This document shows, one piece after another, positions 48,421 through 59,696 of a stretch of DNA of 64,000 bases (its first letter is position 1; each line of letters begins with the position of its first letter). Both the position numbers and the translations under genes were made by a program. The stretch is from the NCBI GenBank assembly GCA_914767715.1, contig OU612074.1, forward strand, positions 9,439,501 to 9,503,500, given 5' to 3'. A model generated the notes under the pieces. That model saw nothing but the letters and a program-made list of their open reading frames with translations, was not told the DNA's origin and made no database searches. This stretch comes from Membranipora membranacea (Eukaryota > Bryozoa > Gymnolaemata > Cheilostomatida > Membraniporidae).

Positions 48421-49321
48421 AGAACTTGCCCATTCAGCTTTACAAATTCACCTTGACCTTGGGCAAAACCTTAGCTAAAATGGTCACTTCCCCGTAACAT
48501 TTGAATAAATATCAGTCTTAGAAAACACTATTTTCAGGAAGACAACTTCTAATACAACATATAAGTGCACATCGGAAAGACAACTGCTGTCTCAGATTGT
48601 CAATGGAGATGCATTTAAGTCACTGAGTATGCAAGCTAACCAAAAGCTTCGGCGGACCCTTCTGGGGGGGCTTACAGCGCCCCCCCCCCCCAAGAGCCCC
48701 TTAGCTGTATTACTCCGGCACTACGTGCCGTCGGCTCGGGCGCTTTCCGCCTTCGTGAGACTACATCTCACTTAAAAGAACACCCTCAATGATGACCCAG
48801 CTATGCCCATGCATACATGACAAGTTGGTTAACCCACACATCGGGAAGTCCCAACCCTGAGTACAACTCTGCGTACCGCAGTTCTGGTGCAATTCATCCC
48901 TCGTTTGTTATAATTATTTCTAAGCGTAAACATGAGCACTCATATTATGAATTGCATCATTTTACTTGATTTTACAAAATATATTGTTGCACTTTATCCT
49001 AACTAGGAGTGACAGCCCTATCAATAGTGTTAGGCCAGGTAAAGATATCGAATTGCTGCATACAAGCAGTAATGGTAATAAGTAAATACATAGGTATATG
49101 TATGGTGGAGGGAGGAAACATAGTTTCCCTTGCAAGTAGCGGCTTACAGAATTTTCTGGGTGAATGAAGCTGAAATATGGGAGGAAAAATGGAGATAGGG
49201 AGGGGATAGAAAAAACCTTTAAAAACAGGGAGCCTCCATACCAACAAATAGGGAGACTTGTCAGGTATGAAAATCGAAAAAATAGGATTTTAGGGCACAT
49301 AAATTTTGGTTTTAACTGTAG
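48421..49321. repeat. 3' flank of gene B, right duplication copy begins
   Basis: 48640-48790 is a CG-richer patch with an 8-base G run (48665) and a 13-base C run (48681). The flank repeat shared with 1093-1425 and 5278-5610 runs from 48812 to about 49140 and continues into the 3' region of gene B (49140-49321 resembles 5610-5923 with deletions). Confidence 0.65.
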
Positions 49322-52300
49322 TCATTTATGCTCAAATTTATAGAAGAGAACAGAGCTCTCATGGAAACTTGGTACTAGTAGCGTTTCCTTATCTGTAAAC
49401 AAGTCAAACACTCCTGTTTGAACACCTGCTCTGTCTTTGAACTCTCTCAGCTTTTCACCTATATGAAAATAAAATAAGATGTCAACTGCGCAAGCGACTG
49501 ATATATCTCTTCAAATTTTCAAGGAGTTCATTCTAATGGGGTGCTCAATAAGACACACCCAAGTGTATACAACGCTGTTATTAGATTGAGCCGCAAATGT
49601 TGTTCAATTGCTCCTTGTCGAAGGAGGAGGGCTCTAAAATTTTTTCTCTCAGAGTTTTTCACTGCTTGATAAAGCCATATCAACTTGGAAGTTAAATACA
49701 ATTACTGTACACCATCGGATTGATGACCAGGTGTTGAAAAAAATCAAACAGTTGGTCGACTGACCTGTTTTACGTTTGAGTACTTCTATCCAAACGCCTC
49801 TTTTGTTGGAATAGCCACAGCCGCTGACCAGTACAACATTGCCGTAAACCGCTGAAGAGAAAGGATTCCCTGCGATCTCAGTCCTCCAGAGTACAGTAGA
49901 GGTCCTCAGATCGAAGCTGAATACAGCAGGTGGGGTGTGGATGGTGATGATGAGGCTGTCATCTCCTGCTACACTCATTGACAAATGTGTACCTGTTGGC
50001 ATGTGTGGACACGGAACCTGCCTGACAACTGTTCCGTCTAAATTGTAGACTAATATTCTCTGGTTGGTTATGTCCGGCACCAGAAGCTGATCCTTACTGA
50101 AGCAGAGTTTATTCCCAAAACCGTTCCCGTTCCTGTCAGTATGATCCCAGGATGTGATCTGCTGCCCGTTCAAGTCATATACAAGGATTTTGTATGGCTG
50201 TCCATACATAAGAATGTAAATTCTGTCTTTATGTACTCTTATATTTATCGGATAGTTAGTGAGGTTGATGAAGTTTGCTGTCTGATTATCAGCACCATCA
50301 TATCTGCTGACCGTTTTGTTTCTGAGTCCGGCATATATATAGCCTTTGTAGCTGCATACAGTATCTATGCCTTTACCCACAGGCAACTGCTTCACAAACT
50401 GCATAGATGTTGGTGGTTTGATATTTCTGTGTAAGTTGAAGCCCATCACAAAGTCTTCCGAAGGTACCAGGGCAATATTCAAATCGGTTCTTGCTACCTC
50501 TAAAAAATTGTATGTGACTATGTCAGTGAAATGATTTATCCCGCAGTCGATATAACCTACATATAGGCTGCTGCAATCGCAGATAAGATGTAACTAACTT
50601 ACAAAGTTGATTGATAGAAAAAGTTCTAAACTAATACTGAGTATCCGATTCATTGAGCAACACCTGAGTTGTCTACCCTCATATACATGTGAAGACAACT
50701 TATAGAATAAAAAATGATCCTGATCCTGTGACTGTAATCGATTCCCTCCATGCATATTTGTTATTATTAATACCTCCAAATGAATGTTATTACTTACTGT
50801 GCACTTCTAGAACTTGCTGACCAGTTATCACAAGCTGTGAAAATTCTATCTCCTCCATCTCATCGAGTTTATTTTGTAACTCTCCCTTGGCTTTCAGTAA
50901 ATCTACCTGTAATAGTATTGCAATTGCTCAAAATGGGTAATGTGAACACAACTCATACTTTGATATCGTCACATAGCCATATGAGTTGCCCCCGATAAAG
51001 ATAGTGATTTGGAGGTTAGCATTGTAAGAAAAGTGAACATTGAGAGCATCGATTGCTTTTTTATGAATGTATTGATAGAAGATTTTAGCTCGCCAGTTTG
51101 CAGCATTGATCACTCGACGAGTTGACTGGTTTGAATATATATATAATCTTTATTACTGAACCAATGATCATCTTCTAAAATTTAGAGGCGACCTTTAGAG
51201 GTTTCATCACAATATAAGTAAGGAAGGCAACCTGGGCATGACAATAAAAAACAGAAAAAAATTAATGGCTTAATGGCTTGCAATTATTCTGTAGCACACA
51301 GAATAAACCATTTTTGAATAAATACAGCGTACTAATCATATAAACACAAGCATAATATCATCAATGACAAGAATGGGGAGATGATGAATCAAGTTGAGGG
51401 CTCTGGATAGCTACCAGGTCTGAACAAAATCAACGAGAGTTCCCATGTACATTAAAACTAACTTACACAGTGTTTGTTTGACACATTCTTGCGGAATTCT
51501 TTGAGCTTCTCGTGAAACTCTGATACTTTTACTCCAGCATCCTTCTCCATGTATTCAGTCAGCTTTTCTTTAACCTCCTCTCTCTTAGCTTTGTATTCAT
51601 CTCTCAACCTTGCATATTTCTCTTTAATACCATAAAGCTGCAATATAGTAGAGATTGAGCAACATAACAAGCAGCGTAACAATCATTTAACATGCCAATC
51701 GAGTAAAAAAATAGTTCTAAACTCACCAAAAACTTTAGCAGTAGTATTCTACAAGTAGCCAAACTTTCGCATAGGTAAAGTGGTTCACAGATTAAAACGG
51801 GAAGCAGTTGTATTTACCAATTCGGGAAACATTGTCGATTAATTTCCTAATGACCCTGTTCCGGATGAATTAATGTAAGCATATTCACATCGGCCTTGAA
51901 CAGGGCTATGAATAGCGAAATAAAGTGCATTGTTATGAAGCGTACTATTATGATCATTATATTTTCCAAATGTACAAATCTTGAAGAGAATTAGTACCTG
52001 TTTCTCTTCAGTCGCATTGATAAGTTCAAGTCCCTCCCCAGTTTCTGTATCCCAGTTTGTCAGAATCATATCAGCCTCCTTCATCACGGCTGACCACTCA
52101 TCCATCTTATCTTCGACTATCTTCTTCTGTGGCTCAAACATTCCCTTCACGCCCTGTTCTAACTCCTCTATAGGCATCAGTTTGTGACTGGATCCTAGAA
52201 CATAAAATCAAAATACTTCTTTAGAATCATTTGTCAACCCGGTAAAATTAAGCTAGGCGAGCCAAGTTCCTGAGCCATAATCACTGACTCAGAAATTTGA

Positions 52301-53965
52301 CAGATCTGCAATCAATGCTGGACTTTTGGCACAAAATCAAAAATATTCATAAGTAACTGAAATGCAAACCCTTTAAACTCACGATTATAAAACAGCCAAT
52401 TCTGCAGTGATCCTTCTTGGATCAAAGGATTCCCAGTTCAATTGCCAGATATAAATGTCTTCGATCTCATTCTCTCTCAGTCTCTCTTAATTGAACATTA
52501 AATCAAGTTTTTACTCATCATATTGAAGAAAATGATATTCCATTATGATATAATTATGTTCGAAACTTACCGTTGTTACATGAACTATCAGCAAAACTCG
52601 AAATGCATTGTGGACAGAGTACTTTCGTGCAGTTAGCGCATCCCATAGAGAGAACTTTGTCTTTGTGATTCTCACAGAACTTCTGTTCTGCTGAATGGGG
52701 CGACTTCAAATATTCTTTGATGTCCAAACATTCATGTGGTCCAACAGTTTCTTGGTGGAGCTGAAATATAAATAACCAAGAAACACTGACCACTCCAAAT
52801 GTTCCTACAGCAGAATTTTTTGTTTTGTATGCTTTAGACATCAGGATGATGCAATTCAAAATCAAAATAAAATTGAGATCCTCTCAAAACACAACATGTT
52901 TTGCTCTGATTTTTTAATTTCTTGAACTTCTTTCCTAAATTATCACTCTTCCAGGCAAGCTTGGCCAAGTTATTCAGACTCATAACAGGCTAAAAAACTC
53001 CCAAATATGCTTAGCCCTCGGATTGACATATGATTGGTCAATGAACATGAGTCAGCGATTACCTCTTCATGGGCAGCACAAAGCTTACGCTCACACTGCA
53101 CACAATAGGTGTTTGCAGTCATCTTGTGTTTCCCTTTCTTCTCACAGGCCTCGCAGAAGGTGGGTTTGACATCTTTTAGAGCTGATGGTAGATTGTCAAT
53201 ATCTACAGTAGTCTTTTGGCTACAAGTATTATACAAAACGCAAGTATACGGCAAGGCCAGAAGATCGTTAATTGTCGTCATTGTACGATTCATGATCAGT
53301 TAGGAGGCTTGCTATTCACTGACAGGTGATTGACACTTCATAAGTTAAGGGTTGAGATGTTGGGAGATCATTACAAGACTTGATAATACTAGCTATCAAT
53401 GTATGCATGTATTCATTTCCTTGTGATTCATAACTGGTGCATTTGTTCCTACTAGATTGCAGTGTCCCCTTTATCACATGGATTGACGCAGTTACGGTGA
53501 TAAGATTTTCACACTCAGAGGCCATCTAGTCGGCTATCATTTCTCGCTTGTATCGGAGCATGAACCTGCCACCCATCACCCAGTACATCCAATTTAGTTC
53601 ATTCATGTTCCCTTCAAAGAATTCTAGTAAAGAAAATCGCATACACTAAGTACTCTCCCCTTTGTCAGGCATCATCGTAGTATAAAGGAACTTTGTACCA
53701 ATCTGATCAGTGCTCTCTTCTCCCATGTGTTACTGATGTCCTCTGAGATTTAATCAATATGATAACGTTATAATTATAATGCATATACTCACTCGCAAAC
53801 TTTGCATTTGAAAACATTAGACTTCTTCAAGTGGCTCCTCAGACAAGTTTCACAGAATGAGTGAGAGCAGGGTAGAAGCATTGGGTTAAGGATATAACCC
53901 TCGCCCTCTAAACAGTCACCACATGTCACGAGATGTTTCGCATCTCCTGATATAGAAGCAGCCAT
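49322..53965 (-). CDS. TRIM-like RING/B-box/coiled-coil/propeller protein, gene B
   Basis: Eight exons on the minus strand: 53965-53793, 53219-53063, 52760-52571, 52194-51998, 51637-51467, 50906-50798, 50499-49765, 49458-49322. They sum to 1869 nt, 622 residues, with exon phases identical to gene A. The RING ligands are the same eight residues as in A. Exon 2 (B-box 1) encodes the same protein as in A with three silent changes. B-box 2 reads CENH..GCANC..LCPQC. Coiled coil fills exons 4-6 and differs from A at about 13 of 57 residues in exon 4. The propeller has blades such as LLVPDITNQRILVYNLDG, ending GVQTGVFDLF..LLVPSFHESS. Only exon 7 differs in length (735 against 750 nt). Intron 5 holds a LINE-tail insertion and intron 7 a 38-bp insertion. 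By family, a cytoplasmic E3 ligase scaffold; target unknown. Confidence 0.87.
51137..51269 (-). mobile_element. LINE 3'-tail insertion in intron 5 of gene B
   Basis: A segment absent from the same place in gene A (about 7762). On the minus strand it reads GATGAAACCTCTAAAGGTCG and ends in AATAAAGATTATATATATA, the kind of 3' end left by a 5'-truncated LINE or SINE with a short AT-rich tail. Confidence 0.6.
53220..53792 (-). other. intron 1 of gene B
   Basis: A 573-base intron, closely similar to intron 1 of gene A apart from a deletion near 53262. No other feature is seen in it. Confidence 0.7.
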
Positions 53966-54740
53966 TTCCTAACTTCAGAGCTGTAATAGAAGTTGGAAAA
54001 AGGTAACAGCCCTCTGAAACACAAAACAAGCCATTACCAAATCCTGTATAGTTGGGGTACTATCATTTGCAGATTGTTGTCTTGGAATAACACATGATTG
54101 TTACTTTCACTTACCCTATAAGTTCAACTTATATGAGCTTACCTATGAGCTTACTAAGCAAGCCTTCTAGATCTATTCCTGCTGTGCAATCCCAACTTGT
54201 CAGTCTAAAGTTTCCTAGCCTACTATTTAAAATAGCATTCATTCAGCAATCAGAATCACAATCAAAACGAAACTGCCACACTGGGACATATACAACACAA
54301 CTTCATTATTAGTGTTGGCATTGGTTACATATGATTGATTACCTTTATCAAATGCTTATACTGATCAATAGAACTTGGGTTTATTGTTGTGTTTTATTAT
54401 CAAGAAATCAACATTGACTAAGTTTTTCACAATGCATTCAAAACACAGGTCATTCTCCGCAACCTAGTTATATGTGATGCCCACACACCTCAATGAGTGA
54501 AATTGAAAATGTTGAGCTATTTATAATTGAAGCAGTTCAGTTTTTGTACTGCAAAGCATGAGATGCCCATTGGTCTCCTTGGTCGGACACATTTATTTTA
54601 AACAATCTCGAAACTTGTCAGTAATTAGTTGTCAACAGTTAAATATAATCTGTCGATATGTGCAGGCTGTGATGTCTTACCCGCGTCTGAGTTTTTCGAA
54701 GTAGAAATCTGATTCTGAATCTAGCTAGAAATTTATGTTG
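53966..54740 (-). promoter_or_regulatory. upstream region of gene B
   Basis: Acceptor-like sites (CTATTACAG and TTTGTGTTTCAG on the minus strand) lie just above the ATG, and donor-like GGTAAGCTC/GGGTAAGTG sites at about 54105-54150, so a spliced 5' untranslated region is likely. A TATAAG-like motif occurs near 54130. The stretch 54370-54740 is the upstream flank repeat present in three copies in the window. Confidence 0.35.
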
Positions 54741-57626
54741 TCATGCTGTGTTCCCCACTGCAAATTTTATTTTACCACCAAATCATTAATTCAAACTGGC
54801 TTGAATTGTTGCACTATATATCTGACACAGCCTATGAATGAGGCTATTTTAGATTCTTTCGTGGCACTGCCACTCAGTGCATGTTTAAAACTTTCACTAC
54901 TTCTCAATGCTGCTTTTGGGCAAATGGGAATAGACTTTCAGAATAAGAAACATCACATTTATTTAGCCCCCCGCTGTACTAGGTAGGGATGAGCTAGGGC
55001 TGTGTATGAAGAGCTCACCTCCACCTCCAGGATTTGAACTTGCAACTCTCAGTTTGAGAAGTTTTAATCCTGACCACTACACCACCCTGCCACCCAACCA
55101 CCAGTGGTGTCTCTGTACTCTGACATGACTGAAAGCACAAATTGTGCTGTGCACAAGACATATTGAGATTTTAATTAAAAGGAGCATCAACATTAAGGAT
55201 ATTGGCATGCTCTGCTGCTGTTATTGACAATTGACTCTATTATTATGGAGTCATGACAATTCCAAAGACCTTAGAGTAGGACACACTGATCCACGATTTA
55301 CATTACCATATTCAGTAGAAGGTTAAATCATATCCATAGACCGCTTGGCAATAAATACGCTTTTTAATGTAAAAAAATTCAGCTTTTTTTAGTTAAATCT
55401 CTTGCGTGATATCATAATCCACTGTGCTATCACACATAGTACAGTCCATCACTCAGTATGAACTGAAACAAAGACAGACTATAGATATGTCATAGATCAC
55501 ACAATCTGTTGATAGTTTAAACTTGATGCAGTCATGAGATTGATTGACAATTTCCCATCGAAATCAAACTGGTACAAAACCTTGTTGTGCTGACCATGAG
55601 GGGCATTTAAAATGCCAATTCTCCACAAAGCTTAGTATGCAAAAATTTGATAAAAATGTTTTGTAATAGCTAAGGTTAGTGATAAAACACTTTTTTTTTG
55701 CGCACTGAGAATAATACTTGTTTTGCCTTAATCTCTTGGGTGATATTATAATAAACTCCATGTCTTAATATGCATAGAACGCTACATCAATTTGTAAACT
55801 GAAACGAAAACAGATTTGAGGTGCGCTGTAGTTAACACAGTATTGTGATACCGCAATATAAAATAGACATGAGATGGCTTATAGATTTCACAGTAAAAAC
55901 TTCAAAATTGATTGCACATTGTAGAATTTGGCTGACAGGCCAAAACCTAGCTGAGGAACGTTGCATGAATCCTTTGATTGCAATTCTCATTGTTGATTTG
56001 TGGCCGTGTGGACGATCACATATATCATTGATTCTTTGATGGATTTGGTTTAGCAGCTGAGGTCTTTTTCTTTTAGACATTCTTAAAATATTTTGTCTTT
56101 ATTTGGACAGGTCTGTAAATCTCGCATAAATTGTCAAATCAATCCGAATAAAATAAATCAGGTTCTAAGAAAATCCGCTAAGCAATTACAGATCTCCTGC
56201 ACGTATCCATCAAACCTAAGTGTGATAGAAGAAGACATTAAACTGTCATTGACTTGTGGAAATAATTGAGGCAATTTACTCTGTAACTGTGGAATCAGAT
56301 GATAACCTGCATTTTATGATTCAGCTTAGTATTGTAAATTCTCCTGCCACAAAAACAAGACACTAAATATTAGGACAGTGTTTACAATACTGCAATAGTA
56401 CATCATGGGCTGATGAGTTCATTCAATGGTTTGATTTGTGATAGGATTATCCCAGTCAAAACCAGTTTCCAAAAAACCTAGGTTTCATTTAACCTGGTAC
56501 AGACCTACACCCTACGCAATAACTTGGGAAACAATTGCAAAAAGCTTACCTTCAAACTAGTTTCAAAGTTCCTGAGGACAGTATAATTGAAAAAGTTAGG
56601 TTGCGCAGTGGTTAAACCCAAAACACTCTTGCCACAAGTCATAATCTCCCTGCCTTAAATTGAATAGAATAGCGTATCAATAAGTATAAGCTGATAATAA
56701 AACAGGCTTATGTTGCCTTGTAAATAACACAATATTTTGATAAACAACATAGTAATAATATTGATTAGAAATTACACGATGAAAAGTCCCAAAATTTACC
56801 TCGCACTGACAGGTACAAAGCTACAAAAAAAATGCATGGCCTATGGGCGAAAACTTACCTAAGGGAGCGAAATGTCATCCTTTATTTTTGATGGGCCAAC
56901 CTGATTAATTATCGTTATTCTGTAGTTTTTTGTGGATGAACACAGATTGTTACCACTGGCTCAGATGTGACAATAGACAATCATCATATTACTAGAACTG
57001 TAAACAGCCCCTCTCCCCCACTGCCCACCGCACAACAAACGACCCTGGGCACTGAGACAATTTACAATATCTCACCGGTAAATAGCACGCATATATGAGT
57101 TCATTTCCTAGTTAGTTCCATGATAGGTGCATCTCGAACTGAACAACAAAGTACTTGCATATTTGGAGACTAGTGTTTGACCTAAAGCCTTACACAAGCA
57201 ATGAAAATCTAATCAATTGATAGTGAAGAAAGGGCTTGTTATATAATATTTTTCATATCAATAGTTTAATGCACCCAATAGTTGATTAGAAATTAGTCAG
57301 GTTTTGTCTGCATTAGCCTAGATCACATTGCACAGAGCTTGAACAACTTGCAATGGTGATAAATTATTTTCTTGTGGAGAATGATATTTTACCCCCGTGT
57401 TGTGGCTCAGCACTTGGGGAGGTAGGGCTTTATTTTTCGAACCTTTCCCCTGCATTTCTTTAATATTTGCATTGACTTTATTTAATTATTGATAAATTTG
57501 TGATCCATTGTCAAATGGGGTTTGTGTTGCCGCTAAGGTCAACTACCTAAAACGGGGCAATGATGCGGCTGTGGCAAGACCCTCTAAATTTAACCAACAA
57601 ACGACTCGAGCATGACACTGACCCTG
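54741..57626. other. spacer between the divergent genes
   Basis: No gene is supported. It contains a tRNA-like unit (55018-55096, minus) and several diverged copies of a CATAATCTCCATGTCTTAA-type motif (around 55405, 55748, 56640; also 11205 in the left copy). Positions 56480-56550 match 11338-11400, after which the left copy has a deletion of about 1.75 kb that removed the first exon of the secreted-protein gene. Confidence 0.5.
55018..55096 (-). repeat. tRNA-headed SINE-like unit
   Basis: On the minus strand, box A (GTGGTGTAGTGGTCAGG) is followed by box B (AAGTTCAAATCCTGG). The interval between them is longer than in a tRNA and the acceptor stem does not pair. Confidence 0.55.
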
Positions 57627-57631
57627 TACAG

Positions 57632-57842
57632 ATAAAGAGTAACCAGAGTTTCACAGCAATGCACCGATGGGTAGTTAATAATGTGCTATTCAGCATTAGC
57701 TTTGCACGTGATACCGTGCATGTTTCAAGAGAATTCTAACTGAATACTCTTCCGAGTTAGATTTTCTTTTATTCCCTATGCGTAAGGTACAATCTGCTTT
57801 CAATCAATGAGAATTTTTTTAAAACCCTGCTTGCCCTTTAAC
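57632..57842 (+). mobile_element. TTAA MITE, decayed copy 2
   Basis: The right end (AATGAGAA..AAAACCCTGCTTGCCCTTTAA) matches the right end of the element at 29744-29954. The left end (TAAAGAGTAACCAGAGTTTCA) is a diverged form of its left end. The length is about the same. Confidence 0.55.
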
Positions 57843-58081
57843 GTTTACCTCAATTGAGTAATTGATTGCACAGGGCTCATAAAAATGCTATTGCTCAATA
57901 CATTAAAGCCTGTGAAAAAAACTCTTTGCTCATATTGTTTCTCACAACTTGCATCAACGCTTCTTATAGAACTTGCATAACTTGCAAAAAAAAATTCATG
58001 TTAGACAAAACCGATGTATGCAGGTGTACCCGACAGTGTAATCTGATAGCAGTCTTCAATGATCCCATTGTTAGGATTGGG

Positions 58082-58088
58082 CTATAAA
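58082..58088 (+). promoter_or_regulatory. TATA box of the secreted-protein gene
   Basis: TATAAAT, 59 bases before the ATG at 58147. This spacing supports the assigned start with a short leader. Confidence 0.55.
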
Positions 58089-58146
58089 TGCTGGTTGCAG
58101 TGTGTGTAGATTTCATTAGAATTTTGAGAGTGATCAGTCTGGCATC

Positions 58147-59251
58147 ATGGATTTCAGTTCTCTTTCTCTCCTCATTATATTTCTAGCAGGCTCTCACGGT
58201 AAGGTGTAGCAAAGACTAAGCTTGTTTGATTTCTGTTTCAATCTGTTTTGATTAGTCTTGTTAATTTGCTTGAACCTAGCCTTGTCGTGAGGCCATTTTT
58301 TTAATTTTGAGGTCCCCCAAAACAAAAAAGTTGCTGCATGACAGGGCTAGCTTGAACATTGTCTCCTGAGGAAATTAATTACAGTCTTACTTTTCTATAA
58401 TGATGATCAAGCGCCATGGTGAGTTGAATGCATGTGAATTTTGCCAAATGAGAAACATGATTATTTGTTTGAAGTACATAATGTGAAACGGTAATGATAA
58501 AAGTCTCTCATACTGTTTCAGGTGCACCTTTACAAATAACAGCTGTGAAGGGTGATGTATTTGTTACTGGTTATATTCAATCACATGAAGAGCACATCGT
58601 GGCAATAAGAATTATCGTAATCGGCGGTTTTCTTGTTGCCAACTGGCTAGGAGTGATATTACCTTTCAACACCTACCTATTGACATCACGATTCGATGAA
58701 TCACCATACTATGAGACAAAGGGCTATAACATAACTTTCAGAGAAATAGATACACCAGATGATTATGTTAGGTTAGCAGATGGGGTAAGTTAACTCAATA
58801 CGGAGCTAGTTATGTTGAGGTAGGAGAAATTCCATAAAGTGCTGAAATTCTGAGCTTGTTGTTGCCAACAGAGGCAAATTCGCTAATTACAAATTATATT
58901 TATCAATATTTAAAAATGCAATCTAAATAGTGTCTATTCCATTGAAGTTATCTCCCTGATTTCTCAGTATGCATAATATACGCCGTCCTAATACCTTATG
59001 TAATACTTTATACCTTATACCCTATACCTTACCTAATACCTTAATTAATACCTAAAACCTCACCTAATACCGTCCCAATACCTTACCAGTTGTTTACCTA
59101 ATGCCTTACGCTGTCCAAATACCTTACCATCACTTGTTTATCATTGCAGAAAACTACGAGATCTTGTCAAGCCACAGTAAAAGTAAGGTTTAACATAACA
59201 GATGAGTCACTGCTTTTCAGTTTTCGTGCAGAGTGGGATATCAAAGTATGA
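58147..59251 (+). CDS. small secreted protein of unknown function
   Basis: Three exons: 58147-58198, 58522-58784, 59150-59251; donors GTAAGG and GTAAGT, acceptors TGTTTCAG and CATTGCAG. They total 417 nt, 138 residues. Exon 1 encodes a signal peptide (MDFSSLSLLIIFLAGSHG). The mature part has alternating hydrophobic strands (ITAVKGDVFVTGYI, IVAIRIIVIGGFLVANWLGV), two N-glycosylation sequons (both NIT), a conserved acidic FREIDTPDDYVRLADG and a single cysteine. This suggests a small beta-rich extracellular protein or the N-terminal part of one. I recognise no family. The TGA at 59249 follows AAAG-TA, so a donor at 59246 with further exons cannot be excluded. It is divergent from gene B, 4.2 kb away, with a TATA box at 58082. 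A one-exon relic of its paralogue lies at 11622-11857. Confidence 0.65.
58980..59130 (+). repeat. degenerate TAATACCTTAC tandem motif
   Basis: A run of about ten variants of (C)TAATACCTTA/CCTTACC lies in intron 2 of the secreted-protein gene. The left copy keeps only one or two units (about 12030-12055). Confidence 0.7.
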
Positions 59252-59696
59252 CAAATTTACAGGATACCTTAGAAAAGATTCTGATTAACACTTATCGATG
59301 CAATGTGTCAGTGAATCATTTTATTTGATTCATCATATTTCTAGTTTGGCGTGCTATGTTAACTTTCTAATGACAGTTTCACTTTATTCGATTGATGCTG
59401 ATTTTCATATTTGCCAAGATTATAGCTTGTTTAAAATCTTAAATATATCTCCATCTTTAATGCATCACCTGCTGTTTGTTTTTTTCTGAGCTGTCTAAAA
59501 GCATTATTTTCTTTCTGGAATCCCAAATCTATATATAAAGGGGTACAAAATATGTATGGCTAGCACTCTGTAACTGCTCCGTACAGTTTAATATTATATT
59601 TAACCTTATTATCACAATGCTATCTGCTTCACTTGTTATCTAATAATAATTGAGAAATAAATTTTATCGTGTTTGCTTATAAATTTACCCATTTTA
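59252..59696 (+). other. 3' region of the secreted-protein gene
   Basis: Matches 12080-12470 in the left copy. It contains an AATAAA at about 59659, about 400 bases past the stop, a possible polyadenylation signal. Confidence 0.4.
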
